Assembly (NCBI GenBank): GCA_024274695.1
Contig: JAJSAI010000014.1
Location: 1-57,875, forward strand
Reading direction: 5' to 3'
Source: an archaeon
GTDB lineage: Archaea > B1Sed10-29 > JAJSAI01
Length of the DNA: 57,875 bases
A program made the translations under genes and the position numbers. Each line of letters opens with the position of its first letter. Within the stretch, counting starts at the first letter, position 1. Under the pieces are notes generated by a model, which was given only the letters and a program-made list of their open reading frames with translations, had not been told where the DNA came from and searched no databases. This document shows positions 47,501 to 55,469 of the stretch, piece after piece.

Positions 47501-49400
47501 TCAGGCTCCTGTACACGAGAAGGGGTCCTGCGGTCCCCGCAAGGTATCCTTCTGCGTTCTCAAGTCTTCTCATCTCGTCTTTGGCGTCCTGCAGGTTCTC
47601 TAGTTTTGACCCGTACTTGGCGTTGAAGGATTCCAGAGCGCTCTTGAATCCCTTTTTGGCCTTGCTGAGCTCGTTCATGTTCTCAGAATACGTTTTCAGC
47701 AGGGCCCTAACATCGCTCGGAGCATCTATCTCGTCCAGGTTCTTGACTATGACGTCCACTCCTGTGATTTTTCCTGAATCGTCCGTTATTATCCTGATAA
47801 TCTTTCTGTTCTCTAGTTCTTTAAGTTCGTCCAGGTGGCCTTCCAGGCTTTCCAGAGTCTTCTTAACGGCTCCTTCTTTTTTGGTAACCTCCTTTCCCGC
47901 GTCAAGCACTTTCTCCAGGGCCTCTTTTTTCTTTGAAACGTATCCTCCGATGGGGAAGGACCCTCTTCTGATCCCTCCGAGCACTGCTGATGTTATCCTG
48001 TCCCTGAGCGTGAGCGTGCCTAGATCATCTATGTTTATTGCTATCTTCTGCCCTTCAACTTCTTTTACTATCTGAAGCACACCGTTGTCTCCCTGGAGTA
48101 TCTTGTACCCGTCCCCGAGGTCAGTGTCCGCGGCGGCCTCAAACACTTTCCCTGTGCCCCTGTCGAGCACGTACGTTTTTCCCCCCTTGCTTACGCGCAC
48201 GAACCTTTCTTCAGCAGGCAGTCTCCGCGCGCCTTCCTGGAGGCTGTCCGCGATGTCTATCTGTGCCTCCAGCACTGCCTTGATGTTCTTGTTCCTGCCT
48301 GAAACCTCCCGGTACCAGTCTTTAAGATCATACCACCATCCGAGGGCCTTGCCTTTTATTCCCTTGCGCGCGGTTTTTTCACTGAGTTCTAGAGCCTCCT
48401 CGGCAGCATCGTCTCCTATTCCGGACGAGGGGTTGGCGAGCATTTCTGTTACCGCCGCAATAGAGTACACGGTGTCAAACTCGTTCCAGGCTGTGGCAAG
48501 CCAGCCTATGAACTGCATCAGGTGAACCGGCACGAGTATGTCCAGCTTGTCAGGCCCGAGAAGGTTTATTTCAATGTTGTTGCTCCTGATCCTGTTCGGG
48601 GGCTTGGACGCGTCCTCAAGGTCCCTTCCAACTACAGATGACACCTTGTTGGTCAGTTCCCTCACCACGAGCCTTTTCTCGTCCTCGCTTAGCACGGTCA
48701 CGTCCTTTTCCACATCATCAAGATCATACTCTTTTGAGACCTTGAGTATTGCGGACCTGACCCATGACCTCACCTTCTCGTCAGAATTGACAGCATCCCG
48801 GAACGCTTGCGTGTTATTGTTGTAAAGCGCGTTAACAAGGGACGTTATGATCGGCGCTCTCTCGGCAGTGTCAATAGTCCCGCTGAAGTCAATCCCTTTC
48901 CCGCAGTCCTCGTCCACGGTACAGTATATTGTTTCGTCTGTCCTGAGCGCGTACGAGACAAGCCCGTCAACTATAACGTTCTTCAGCTGGCACGCTTCCG
49001 CAGGGCTTTCCACCTGTTTTTTCTGCACGTTGTACAGCAGGAGCTTGCCTCTCTCGGTCATGATGAACTTGTCCTTCACTCTCTCTGCCCCGGGAACGTC
49101 AGAGAGGCCCTGTTCCTCCATTCTCTCCTGCTGCATTCCCAGGACAGGGTTCCCGAAAGCGTCCAGTTGGGGGAAGCTCGTGCGTATCTTTGTTTTCAGC
49201 CGCTGGTACTCTGAATAGTTTAGCTTGTCAATCCATACGTTTTCGCAGCCTCCCAGCCGGGCTCCTTCCTTAACGTCATTGTTCCTCCAGTCCCACACGG
49301 TGGCCATTTCAGAATCCTGGCAGCACTGGGTCAGAGGATAGAACGAGGGCATTATGAGCGTTACCGCGAGTAAAAACGTCAGGAGACCGCGTTTGTTCAT
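44595..49400 (-). CDS. Large exported membrane/surface protein with C-terminal sorting-like signal (1601 aa)
   Basis: An N-terminal signal peptide (KRGLLTFLLAVTLIMPSF) precedes two Cys residues. Residues about 340-640 are helical with coiled coil (KKTLESLEGHLDELKELENR). Hydrophobic segments follow near 650, 740, 860 and 967. The C-terminal third is strand-rich and Asn/Gly-rich (YDDQGNLVTDQYPVQG). The end has PSIPPGTAG, a membrane helix and REYARRRED, which resembles an exosortase signal. The start overlaps the upstream Cys-rich gene by 4 nt. It has no recognised family and is convergent with the pilin array, so it may be a pilus-associated membrane component; inference. Confidence 0.78.
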   Translation of the reverse strand: MNKRGLLTFLLAVTLIMPSFYPLTQCCQDSEMATVWDWRNNDVKEGARLGGCENVWIDKLNYSEYQRLKTKIRTSFPQLDAFGNPVLGMQQERMEEQGLSDVPGAERVKDKFIMTERGKLLLYNVQKKQVESPAEACQLKNVIVDGLVSYALRTDETIYCTVDEDCGKGIDFSGTIDTAERAPIITSLVNALYNNNTQAFRDAVNSDEKVRSWVRSAILKVSKEYDLDDVEKDVTVLSEDEKRLVVRELTNKVSSVVGRDLEDASKPPNRIRSNNIEINLLGPDKLDILVPVHLMQFIGWLATAWNEFDTVYSIAAVTEMLANPSSGIGDDAAEEALELSEKTARKGIKGKALGWWYDLKDWYREVSGRNKNIKAVLEAQIDIADSLQEGARRLPAEERFVRVSKGGKTYVLDRGTGKVFEAAADTDLGDGYKILQGDNGVLQIVKEVEGQKIAINIDDLGTLTLRDRITSAVLGGIRRGSFPIGGYVSKKKEALEKVLDAGKEVTKKEGAVKKTLESLEGHLDELKELENRKIIRIITDDSGKITGVDVIVKNLDEIDAPSDVRALLKTYSENMNELSKAKKGFKSALESFNAKYGSKLENLQDAKDEMRRLENAEGYLAGTAGPLLVYRSLKGVPKWDAAKVIFAAVGGRVISFLTVFTRLSHVGMTLSYIAVSRYNEYFQQPYFPSQVTKISLSRELRENISAPVYAETEIHTTWINQNVARQAGFSLVGGLVGMLSTKYTPDAPNFPSQALAKGKSLGKHVYIVDQVNPHQKLEVNNKNMILSLAGKFYFFSDYNDVTGYTIYEDPAGWTNLKDGMYTGIYWYTKNADIASAVDKPLAPDLVQSAFGTFAGTTYLFSKAVLEGGFYAAIPAAIIPVPSFTQRELFIKLLVYSFTARRLMQVATLTGQDMRQGTLVNVKYAFSHENQMCSKVLGDRKGDITYWKWAAAASLGVATFTNILPELFAAAGPAGFAVGVGIDLVADLTNAYIEMKAIEAQEKALKDMSTCLETDVEIASLARVLEGEDIAEDFKDLPKEAGQTISTVVNWLEGVSPEAGQIIRSWADPNQVQTQVLHDYVVTAPGEMHLIADRVYDAYFQRANVRWLLDPDCPISFCHQDPRTGAYKCMMAGGYFLLDEKGNPILEEPNPLFLSLGIDMDNGYAYMASKVIEIKKADQADTILKLYPDGIETTDTPDGNCLKEKLMSDDMLALKNVKDDGYVKEQLRDAMGAMDYVQTERAIIWPTAENEIKFRFIKGAPPKECKARFLGVATVPDGVLEFKNDKQGTIILKDSKGDEFCRFALGSDGAIVYTRGFIRPGVKQEMGDEAYDFTGVYHMFLTGYLAGMQHSLDSEYGPFAGAPRIENCTLPDGTPGFKFVWEFKSPDSPEARQWKDKAETMCITDGIGDDNNMFGIVTDPNTGQSNITYSYYDDQGNLVTDQYPVQGWVNQTPYNDMPGYQIVLPNGNQGYAVMTTDPQGNPQLVITDANGNPINKLPLMLLNGPNGGYSFQDGKVSLTNDFYFPLNPQFVSQGANGAAFMKPGKPPWGAPSAKPPEKRGTRQEQPFLALPSIPPGTAGLVFVALIVVSLAMAREYARRRED

Positions 49401-50230
49401 TTTCTCCTCCTCCTTGATCTTGCTACAGCAAGGCCTATTATCACGGCCGCCGCGATTCCCACCACCACCGCGGCGGTGGTCTCAGGGTTTTCTGCCACGG
49501 CCGTTTCTACGGGGCCCTTCTCCTCTTTTTCCAGTTTGTAGAAGGACGCTGCTATCGCGAGCCCCTTCTTGTCCATTTCTCCGTCAAAGTAAATCTTCTC
49601 GCCTATTAGATCGTAGTAAACCGCGTACCCTTCTTCAGGACTGCCTTCAACCTGGAACCCTGAAAAATTGCCGAACTCTTTCGGGTCTATGAGAAGGAAT
49701 ACTGGGGTGCCCTTCTTTAGGGTGACGGGGACCTTTTCCAGGCTAACGTTCTTAGGATAGGCTACCACGAACCTTCTCACGCTGATGTTCGTGTCCTCGT
49801 CAAGGACTCCTGTGGCCATGCACACGTCAACAGCGTCCCCGCACGCCGTGCACTCCGCCTCGCACTTGGACAGCTTCTCGTAGTCGTCAAGGTAGTCCAG
49901 GCACCGGTAGACTGTTCTCGCGCACCCCGGGTCGCAGGTCGTGTTGGAGTAGCACACGATCCCGTTCGTTATGACCACTGGAACTTCTGTTACAGTGGCC
50001 GAGAGCCAGCAGACCTTCCTCCCGAGCTCGTCGGTGTCACAGTCCTTCGTGGCCTCCTCGAAGGCCGCGGGGTTGGTCCACCTCCCGTACTGGTCCACGG
50101 TCCAGTTTTCTCCTATCATAGACTCGGGAATACAGATCTTGCCGGCACTGCTTTCCCTGCACACCTGTGAGAGACCCTGTGCTAGCAGGATCAGGACAAG
50201 CACCAGCCAAAGCTTCCTTGACATTCTCAT
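49397..50230 (-). CDS. Secreted Cys-rich protein with C-terminal sorting-like signal
   Basis: The 277-residue protein has a signal peptide (KLWLVLVLILLAQGLS), then a domain with about fourteen cysteines (for example CDPGCARTVYRC and CEAECTACGDAVDVC) and Asn-X-Ser/Thr sites. It ends NPETTAAVVV, hydrophobic helix, ARSRRRRK. This tripartite end (Pro motif, helix, Arg cluster) is the form cut by exosortases. The ATG at 50230 overlaps the upstream stop as ATGA; longer in-frame starts are rejected. Confidence 0.8.
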   Translation of the reverse strand: MRMSRKLWLVLVLILLAQGLSQVCRESSAGKICIPESMIGENWTVDQYGRWTNPAAFEEATKDCDTDELGRKVCWLSATVTEVPVVITNGIVCYSNTTCDPGCARTVYRCLDYLDDYEKLSKCEAECTACGDAVDVCMATGVLDEDTNISVRRFVVAYPKNVSLEKVPVTLKKGTPVFLLIDPKEFGNFSGFQVEGSPEEGYAVYYDLIGEKIYFDGEMDKKGLAIAASFYKLEKEEKGPVETAVAENPETTAAVVVGIAAAVIIGLAVARSRRRRK

Positions 50231-50718
50231 ACCCCCAGGTGCACTGCCAGCCAGAGCGCGCATGCTCCTGCCAGTAGTACTATAGTGTTGAACGTGATTA
50301 ATATTACGAACAGTTCCAGTTCCTCGGGCACTTTCATTATTCTCCGCATCCTCTCTCTAAAACTTTCAGCAGGCTTTTTCAGCACGAGCCCCAGCAGGAA
50401 TCCTGCGAGGACCGTCTGCCCAAGCTTGTCCGCGGCAACCCATCCTCCCTGGGCCGCTGGCACGAGGGCCAGGAATCCTGCGATCATAGCGCACGCTATG
50501 CCCAGGCTAGCAATGTAAGCAGACAGGCCCTCAGAGTTTTTCAGAAGGCTCCTCCTCGCTCTTACTGCCACGACAGAGAATGGCCATGCGACCAGCGTGA
50601 TGATCAGTGAGAGCAGCAGCAGGTCCAGAACATCCCATGCGAAGAAGGCGTTGAGGAGAGCGTAGGAGATCGCGAAAAAAGGGTTCACAGTGAACGTCTG
50701 CCAGAAGAAACTGTCCAT
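50227..50718 (-). CDS. Polytopic membrane protein, first gene of the surface-protein operon
   Basis: The 163-residue protein has four to five membrane helices (LLLLSLIITLVAWPF, IASLGIACAMIAGFLALV, TVLAGFLLGLVL, LFVILITFNTIVLLAG) and a basic cytoplasmic loop (KPAESFRERMRRIMK). It leads a three-gene operon with the two sorting-signal proteins, each overlapping by 4 nt. Function unknown. A TATA-like stretch lies about 28 nt upstream. Confidence 0.7.
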   Translation of the reverse strand: MDSFFWQTFTVNPFFAISYALLNAFFAWDVLDLLLLSLIITLVAWPFSVVAVRARRSLLKNSEGLSAYIASLGIACAMIAGFLALVPAAQGGWVAADKLGQTVLAGFLLGLVLKKPAESFRERMRRIMKVPEELELFVILITFNTIVLLAGACALWLAVHLGV

Positions 50719-50739
50719 ACGAGAACCAAAAGGTTTTTA

Positions 50740-50751
50740 GTGTTTAAAAAA
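50740..50751. promoter_or_regulatory. Shared TATA-like element
   Basis: gtgtttaaaaaa lies about 22-26 nt before the zinc-ribbon gene's ATG (50767, plus) and about 28 nt before the membrane-protein ATG (50718, minus). One AT-rich box may serve both divergent operons. Confidence 0.5.
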
Positions 50752-50766
50752 GTATCGTGTTACCGG

Positions 50767-51348
50767 ATGGCAGAAGACGAGATAGACGAGGAAGTGATGG
50801 AGCTCATACGAAAGGCCAGGCAGAGGAGAAAAGGGATACTGCCAGAGCCAGAACCAGAGCAGCCTGAGCCTGAAAAGAAGGAAGAACAGGAAGAGCCTGC
50901 CCGCACGGCAGGCTACCGCAGGAGATACCTTGAGAGACTGAAGCGCAGGCAAAAAAGAGAAGGGGCTAGGGAAACGGCTCCCGAGTACTCTCCTCCCTCG
51001 GTTCCTGAAACCGGCCAGACAGAAGAAAAGACTTCCGTTCCTTCAGAGGAGCTGGTATACTCTCCTCCTGTCCTGCCCGCAGAGATAGAGGAAGAGCTGA
51101 AGCTCCCGGAAAAAGAAGAAACGCTTGACTTGATGAAACAATTAGAGGAACTGGAGGTTCCTGAAAAGAAGGCGTGCGCCACGTGCGGGGCTATCAACAG
51201 CAAGAAGTACTACTGCCCGTACTGCGGGAAACAGTTCTGCACGTCATGCGGAAAGGTTCTCGAAAAAACGGAGGGCAGGACCGTTTACGAGTGTCCTAAC
51301 TGCCACAAGAGGGTCGTGATAGAGGAAGAGCGGGAAAATCAGGAGTGA
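50767..51348 (+). CDS. Zinc-ribbon protein with charged, proline-rich N-terminal half
   Basis: The 193-residue soluble protein has an acidic and basic low-complexity first half (EPEPEQPEPEKKEEQEEPA, LERLKRRQKR) and a C-terminal half with three CxxC pairs plus a C-x2-H (CATC, CPYC, CTSC, CPNCH), giving two zinc ribbons. This form is common in archaeal proteins that bind nucleic acids or proteins. The TATA-like box 22-26 nt upstream supports this ATG rather than a longer in-frame start. Confidence 0.8.
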   Translation: MAEDEIDEEVMELIRKARQRRKGILPEPEPEQPEPEKKEEQEEPARTAGYRRRYLERLKRRQKREGARETAPEYSPPSVPETGQTEEKTSVPSEELVYSPPVLPAEIEEELKLPEKEETLDLMKQLEELEVPEKKACATCGAINSKKYYCPYCGKQFCTSCGKVLEKTEGRTVYECPNCHKRVVIEEERENQE

Positions 51349-51352
51349 CTGC

Positions 51353-51892
51353 TCACAGCTCTTTTGTCACGTAGGGGAACGCGAACAGGTTCTCGCTCAC
51401 GTGCAAGGGGGGTCTTACGATGTCCGCTCTCAGTCTCCCCTCCTCGTCCACTGCTTCTGGCTTGTAATGGAGCCTGACCACCCTCCCGATTATTAGCACG
51501 TGGTCTCCCTCTTTCTTTGCGCTCTCCAGGTAGCATTCCATGCTCGCCGCGCATTCCGCGAGAAGGGGTGGGGCTACTTTCTCGGCGGGCGCGGTCTGGA
51601 GCCCTGCCTTCTCTATCTTGGACACGTCAGGATCATGCTTTCCGCCCGCTATCCACACCTTTTCAAGCATCTTTTCTGTTGGGATGTTGACCACGAACTC
51701 CTTTTTCCGGGTGATGTTCCAGTAGGAGTGCTTGTTAGGGCCTACCGCGAGCATGAGCAGGGGAGGGTCAAAAGAAACAGGGGCCACGAAAGAGAACGCT
51801 GCCACGTCAGCCCTTCCCTTCTCGTCCACGGTGGTCACGAGGACCACTGGCCTGGGCGCCAGCAGCTTGTAATAGTTCTTAGGGTCGGTCAA
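51353..51892 (-). CDS. Flavin-reductase-like protein (FMN-binding split barrel)
   Basis: The 179-residue protein carries the flavin reductase-like fold: LLAPRPVVLVTTVDEKGR near the start, FSFVAPVSFDPPLLMLAVG for FMN binding, and FVVNIPTEKMLE. It would bind FMN and transfer electrons in the cytoplasm; the partner is unknown. The DUF473-like gene lies 7 nt upstream, so it is likely in the same operon. Confidence 0.88.
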   Translation of the reverse strand: MTDPKNYYKLLAPRPVVLVTTVDEKGRADVAAFSFVAPVSFDPPLLMLAVGPNKHSYWNITRKKEFVVNIPTEKMLEKVWIAGGKHDPDVSKIEKAGLQTAPAEKVAPPLLAECAASMECYLESAKKEGDHVLIIGRVVRLHYKPEAVDEEGRLRADIVRPPLHVSENLFAFPYVTKEL

Positions 51893-51899
51893 GACAGGA

Positions 51900-52271
51900 T
51901 CACCCCAGGATGGCGTGTTCTTTTATCTCAACCTCCATTCCCTTGCCAAGGCCCTTGTCCCTGACGCTCTGGACCTGCACCTCGTCAAGATACCTCACCT
52001 GGATCCTGGCGGTCAAGAGCTCTTTCTCGTCAAATTCCCTTGGAACCGTTCTCCAGTAACCTGTTTTCACTGACAGGACCTGGGCCAGTACTCCTCTTGT
52101 GCCTTTTACCACGTCCTGCTTGCTGAGGTTGGTTATGAACAGCATTTCTCCCTTCTTTATCCTGGTGGCTGTCGTGATGTGGTCAGCGCACACTAGCTCA
52201 AACGTTTTTATCCCGTGCCTCATGAGATCCTCTATCTCACTCCAGTCTATGGCAGTTATCGCGTAGACCAT
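51900..52271 (-). CDS. DUF473-like small protein
   Basis: The 123 residues form a beta-rich protein with the order typical of archaeal DUF473: an N-terminal ITAIDWSEIEDLMRHGIKT, a strand LVCADHITTATRIKKGEML, then VVKGTRGVLAQVLSVK and LLTARIQVRYLDEVQVQ. The PUA-like fold hints at RNA binding, but family function is unknown. It sits between the flavin-reductase-like and PAC2 genes. The ATG is preferred over the GTG one codon upstream. Confidence 0.55.
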   Translation of the reverse strand: MVYAITAIDWSEIEDLMRHGIKTFELVCADHITTATRIKKGEMLFITNLSKQDVVKGTRGVLAQVLSVKTGYWRTVPREFDEKELLTARIQVRYLDEVQVQSVRDKGLGKGMEVEIKEHAILG

Positions 52272-52277
52272 CACGCA

Positions 52278-53015
52278 TCACCCGTACATGCTCGGATACA
52301 CCTGTTTCTCGGCGTTAGTGTACCCTTTCCTCCCCTTTTCTATTTGCGCGAGCATTGTCTTGACCTTCTCCTTTATTTTTTCAGCCTCTTTCCTCAGGTC
52401 CTTCACGTCAACCTGGACGCCGGTTATCCTGGAGAACACTTCAAGCAGGTCAGCGGCAGCCCCGGGGTCAGGGATGTTCTGCATGGTGGGCACCAGGAGC
52501 CCCATCCCCTCTACGCCCTCGTTGGCGCACATCGCGAGCAGGATCCCGGAGACTCCTGCTGTTACCCCTTCTTCCACGGGCGCTATTCCCAGGTTCTGGA
52601 ACGTTTTCAGTATCTTAGGGTTGGACGCTATCCCGTAGGCCTTCTTCGGCTGTGGCACGAGAGAGGTTATCCCCGCGAAGGAGATGATCCTCTTCACCCC
52701 CTGTTTTTTCGCCAGGTCTATGACCTCCCGGGCTAGAGGGTATACTGACTTGCTTGGTATGACGAACTCGGAGAGTATGACGCACAGTTTGGTTTTCTTG
52801 TCAGCGTAAACCCTCACGGGAAAAGACGGCCGTCCCTTTATTATGACCGAAACCGGAGCGAACTCATCGCTCTCCACGTACCCTACTTCTTCCATCCCGA
52901 GCTTGTCCACCAGGTGGCCTGCGGCTATTGTGGCCACCCATCCTATTCCAGGAAACCCTTCTATCAGGGTGTACCCCTTGAGGCTTGTTCTCTTGTTAAA
53001 CTTTATCCTTAGCAT
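52278..53015 (-). CDS. PAC2-family protein (proteasome-assembly-chaperone-like, PbaA/B group)
   Basis: The 245-residue protein has the PAC2 core: LIEGFPGIGWVATIAAGHLV, YVESDEFAPVSVI, LSEFVIPSKSVYPLAREVID, GVKRIISFAGITS and GVSGILLAMCANEGVEGMGL. It ends in a helical segment (LRKEAEKIKEKVKTMLAQ). Archaeal PbaA/PbaB are related to proteasome assembly chaperones. A TATA-like box (gtttaaaat) about 28 nt upstream fits a leaderless start. Confidence 0.88.
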   Translation of the reverse strand: MLRIKFNKRTSLKGYTLIEGFPGIGWVATIAAGHLVDKLGMEEVGYVESDEFAPVSVIIKGRPSFPVRVYADKKTKLCVILSEFVIPSKSVYPLAREVIDLAKKQGVKRIISFAGITSLVPQPKKAYGIASNPKILKTFQNLGIAPVEEGVTAGVSGILLAMCANEGVEGMGLLVPTMQNIPDPGAAADLLEVFSRITGVQVDVKDLRKEAEKIKEKVKTMLAQIEKGRKGYTNAEKQVYPSMYG

Positions 53016-53036
53016 CAGGGAATAACAAGAGGGTAC

Positions 53037-53048
53037 TGGTTTAAAATA
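53037..53048 (-). promoter_or_regulatory. TATA-like box of the PAC2 operon
   Basis: On the minus strand tattttaaacca lies about 28 nt before the PAC2 ATG at 53015. Inferred from position. Confidence 0.45.
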
Positions 53049-53127
53049 GTTGTCTTCCGCCGCCCAGAGAAAGTTATTTAAGTGACGGGAAGGTTAAACC
53101 CCACAGTACTCTGAAAAGGTGAAAGTG

Positions 53128-53886
53128 ATGGAGAAAAAGGTTTTTCTTGCCGTAGGAGTTCTCGTGGCAAGCGTTCTCCTCGCGGGATGCGTGGGAGAAC
53201 AGGCCAGCGGGGGCCAGTCATACTCGGGCATGACCCCGGAGCAGGTGATAAGCCACCTGGACTCTAAGATAGCTGAACTGAACAAAACAGGCCAATTCTA
53301 TTTCAAGGGAAGCATGGGCTTCAAGGGCACCAAAGGATACTATGAAGTGTGGGCGGACACCAAGGCAGAGAAGCTGAAGATGAAGGTGTCTGTTCCAGGG
53401 GAAGGGAGCATGACCATGCTGTACTCGGACAAGACCCTTTACATGTACGACGTGACGGGCACCGCGAAAGCGTCTGTGATGGGCGACGTGGACTGCTTGT
53501 ACTACTCAGTTCCAGAGGAAGATTCCGGAATGGAGAACGTGTCCAAGTACGCCACGACCACCTTAAAGTCAAAGGGGGCGGAGTTCAAGGGATTCAAGGA
53601 CTGCACGATCAACGGCCAGCCGCGCACGTGCGCTGAGGTACACTACATTGACGATAATGGGGATGACGTTACCGCCTGGTACACCATGGAAGAAGGGTAT
53701 CCTGTGAAAGTGATTACGAGGAGAGGCTCTGAAACGACCGTTAACATGATCAACGAGTTCAAGACATCAGTCCCGTCAGGAGTTTTTGAGGCTCCTAAGA
53801 ACTGTGTCTCCATGCAGGAGCTGCTGGTCAAGGCGATGAACAAGTCAGCCCAGGAGCCTACGACCGCGGTCACTCCCTCGGCATAA
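53128..53886 (+). CDS. Lipoprotein with LolA-like domain
   Basis: The 252-residue protein has a lipoprotein signal: KKVFLAVGVLVASVLLAG then Cys (lipobox LLAGC). The mature part is strand-rich and resembles the antiparallel sheet of LolA/LppX-type lipid- or hydrophobe-binding proteins (FYFKGSMGFKGTKGYYEVWA; MKVSVPGEGSMTMLYSDKTL). One or two Cys pairs are present. It stands alone between two divergent and convergent minus-strand operons. The ATG has ggtg 9 nt upstream. Confidence 0.75.
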   Translation: MEKKVFLAVGVLVASVLLAGCVGEQASGGQSYSGMTPEQVISHLDSKIAELNKTGQFYFKGSMGFKGTKGYYEVWADTKAEKLKMKVSVPGEGSMTMLYSDKTLYMYDVTGTAKASVMGDVDCLYYSVPEEDSGMENVSKYATTTLKSKGAEFKGFKDCTINGQPRTCAEVHYIDDNGDDVTAWYTMEEGYPVKVITRRGSETTVNMINEFKTSVPSGVFEAPKNCVSMQELLVKAMNKSAQEPTTAVTPSA

Positions 53887-53904
53887 ACCCCTCTTTCCTT
53901 CTTC

Positions 53905-54684
53905 TCATGCTATGCTGGACCCGAGCGAGAGCGCGTACACCGCGCTCGCGGCGGGAACAATCACGGAAGCGTAAAATACTATCCTGTCCCTCTTGTTCTC
54001 CGCGAGGGCAAGGAAAACAGACACTATAAGGCCCATGAGGGGCACGTAGTACTGGTTGGCGGTCAGGACAGCATCCTGCAGCCCACTGTCGTCAGGCCCG
54101 GTTCCCAGCACGCCGGTCCCGGGAAGGTCAAGGGACCTGACCACAGAGAAAGAGGTTCCCAAGAGCCACGGGATCAACAGCCCTGCCGAGATAACCAGGG
54201 TATACTTTTCCACGAGCAGTGACGCGTTCCCCTCTTTTTCAAGCGCTCTCTTGTTCATTCCCTCTTCGGCCAGTGTCCTCATGGCCCTCGCGACCCCCTC
54301 TCCCTTCCGGTAGCACGCGAGCAGCAGCCACACTTCCTCCCGGAGCAGGGGGTTCTCCTCAGCCATTTCCTCAAGCGCCTTTTCCACAGGAGCTCCCCTG
54401 CTTATCTCCCTGCACGCTCTCATAAGGCGGGCGTGGAACGGAGAGTCCCCTCTGGCCGCTTCCCTTAACGCTTTCTCAAAGGGAAGAAATCCCACCAGGA
54501 CCGAAAAGTGGTACATCACTTCAGGCGCGCTCTCCTTCTCCCTGCGCTTCCTCTTTTCCCTGCTGTACTCGGGGAACATCACCGCCTCTGCCACGGGGAT
54601 AGTGATCATAGGAGCGTAAACAGGCCCTGCCAGGACAGTTCCTGCGATCCACGCGCACGCGACCAGCACGACTCCGGAGATCAT
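53905..54684 (-). CDS. TadC/FlaJ-type pilus platform protein B (single T2SSF domain)
   Basis: The 259-residue protein has an N-terminal membrane segment, then a helical cytoplasmic part (SPFHARLMRACREISRGAPV, LEEMAEENPLLREEVWLLLA) that matches the T2SSF pattern, and three further membrane helices near the end. It is half the size of the platform protein of the other pilus locus. The ATG overlaps the stop of its sister gene as ATGA, so the two halves are coupled. A longer in-frame start is rejected. Confidence 0.75.
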   Translation of the reverse strand: MISGVVLVACAWIAGTVLAGPVYAPMITIPVAEAVMFPEYSREKRKRREKESAPEVMYHFSVLVGFLPFEKALREAARGDSPFHARLMRACREISRGAPVEKALEEMAEENPLLREEVWLLLACYRKGEGVARAMRTLAEEGMNKRALEKEGNASLLVEKYTLVISAGLLIPWLLGTSFSVVRSLDLPGTGVLGTGPDDSGLQDAVLTANQYYVPLMGLIVSVFLALAENKRDRIVFYASVIVPAASAVYALSLGSSIA

Positions 54685-55469
54685 GCCGCAGGCCTCCTTG
54701 ACAGCAAAAGCAGCATAACCGTGGCGCTCGCGGCAGGAAACCCTGCCAGGATGACTCCAACAGCCTGGACCGGGCCCAGTCCCACGTTCATGAAAGAGGA
54801 GCCTATGGTGACAAATGACTCGAACATGCACGGCAGAACCGCGGAGCACATTATAAAGAAAAGAGAGTACATGACCGCTTTGCTGTTATACTCCCTGATC
54901 CTGTTCCTCTGCTCCACGAGAACGCTCCTCGCGAAAGAGGAAAGGTTCTCTGTTGACCCCGTGTAGTAGGTTCTCTCAAGCTCTGAGCACGCTCTAGAGA
55001 ACGTTGGGCAGGGAGAAAGTATCCTCTCCTTCTCCAGTGCAGAGTGCGCGCTTTCCCCTGCCTCCATCCTGTCAGCTGCCCTGGCAAGCCTTTCCCCAGC
55101 AGGGCCTCCTGCGCCCTTGAGTGCCTTCTCAAACCCTTCTCCCGCCTCCAGGAGCGCGTACACGAGCAGGAGCGCCCACGGTACCGAGGAGTAAACCTTT
55201 CTGGCGATAAAACGCCTTTTGCAGAAAGGCCATAATCCCAGCACCATGATCCCCGCCCCGGCAAGACCCCAGACGCCGAAGAACAGGCAGGAAGAAAAGG
55301 AGGTCCACGCGGACAAGAACACCAGGCCCGCGAGCAGTCCAGAATACTCTTCAACGGTCCACCCTGCCTGGACGAGGGGCAGGCGCGCTCTGTCCAGCAC
55401 GCCGAGTAAAGGCCGTCCTGCGGGCTCAAACCCTCTTGCCAAGCACAAGAGCAGTCGCTCTAGAAGCAT
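54681..55469 (-). CDS. TadC/FlaJ-type pilus platform protein A (single T2SSF domain)
   Basis: The 262 residues have membrane helices near 30-75 and 185-250 around a cytoplasmic helical domain (ALLEAGEGFEKALKGAGG, ACSELERTYYTGSTENLSSF), the T2SSF layout. Together with the next gene it would form the two-part platform of a compact pilus. It starts inside the 3' end of the ATPase gene (44-nt overlap); the exact start is uncertain. Confidence 0.72.
   Translation of the reverse strand: MLLERLLLCLARGFEPAGRPLLGVLDRARLPLVQAGWTVEEYSGLLAGLVFLSAWTSFSSCLFFGVWGLAGAGIMVLGLWPFCKRRFIARKVYSSVPWALLLVYALLEAGEGFEKALKGAGGPAGERLARAADRMEAGESAHSALEKERILSPCPTFSRACSELERTYYTGSTENLSSFARSVLVEQRNRIREYNSKAVMYSLFFIMCSAVLPCMFESFVTIGSSFMNVGLGPVQAVGVILAGFPAASATVMLLLLSRRPAA

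Noticed and set aside
54685-54849. 55-residue N-terminal extension of platform protein B
   Set aside because: An ATGA overlap at 54681-54684 gives a natural start; the extension is low-hydrophobicity sequence read out of the neighbouring gene.
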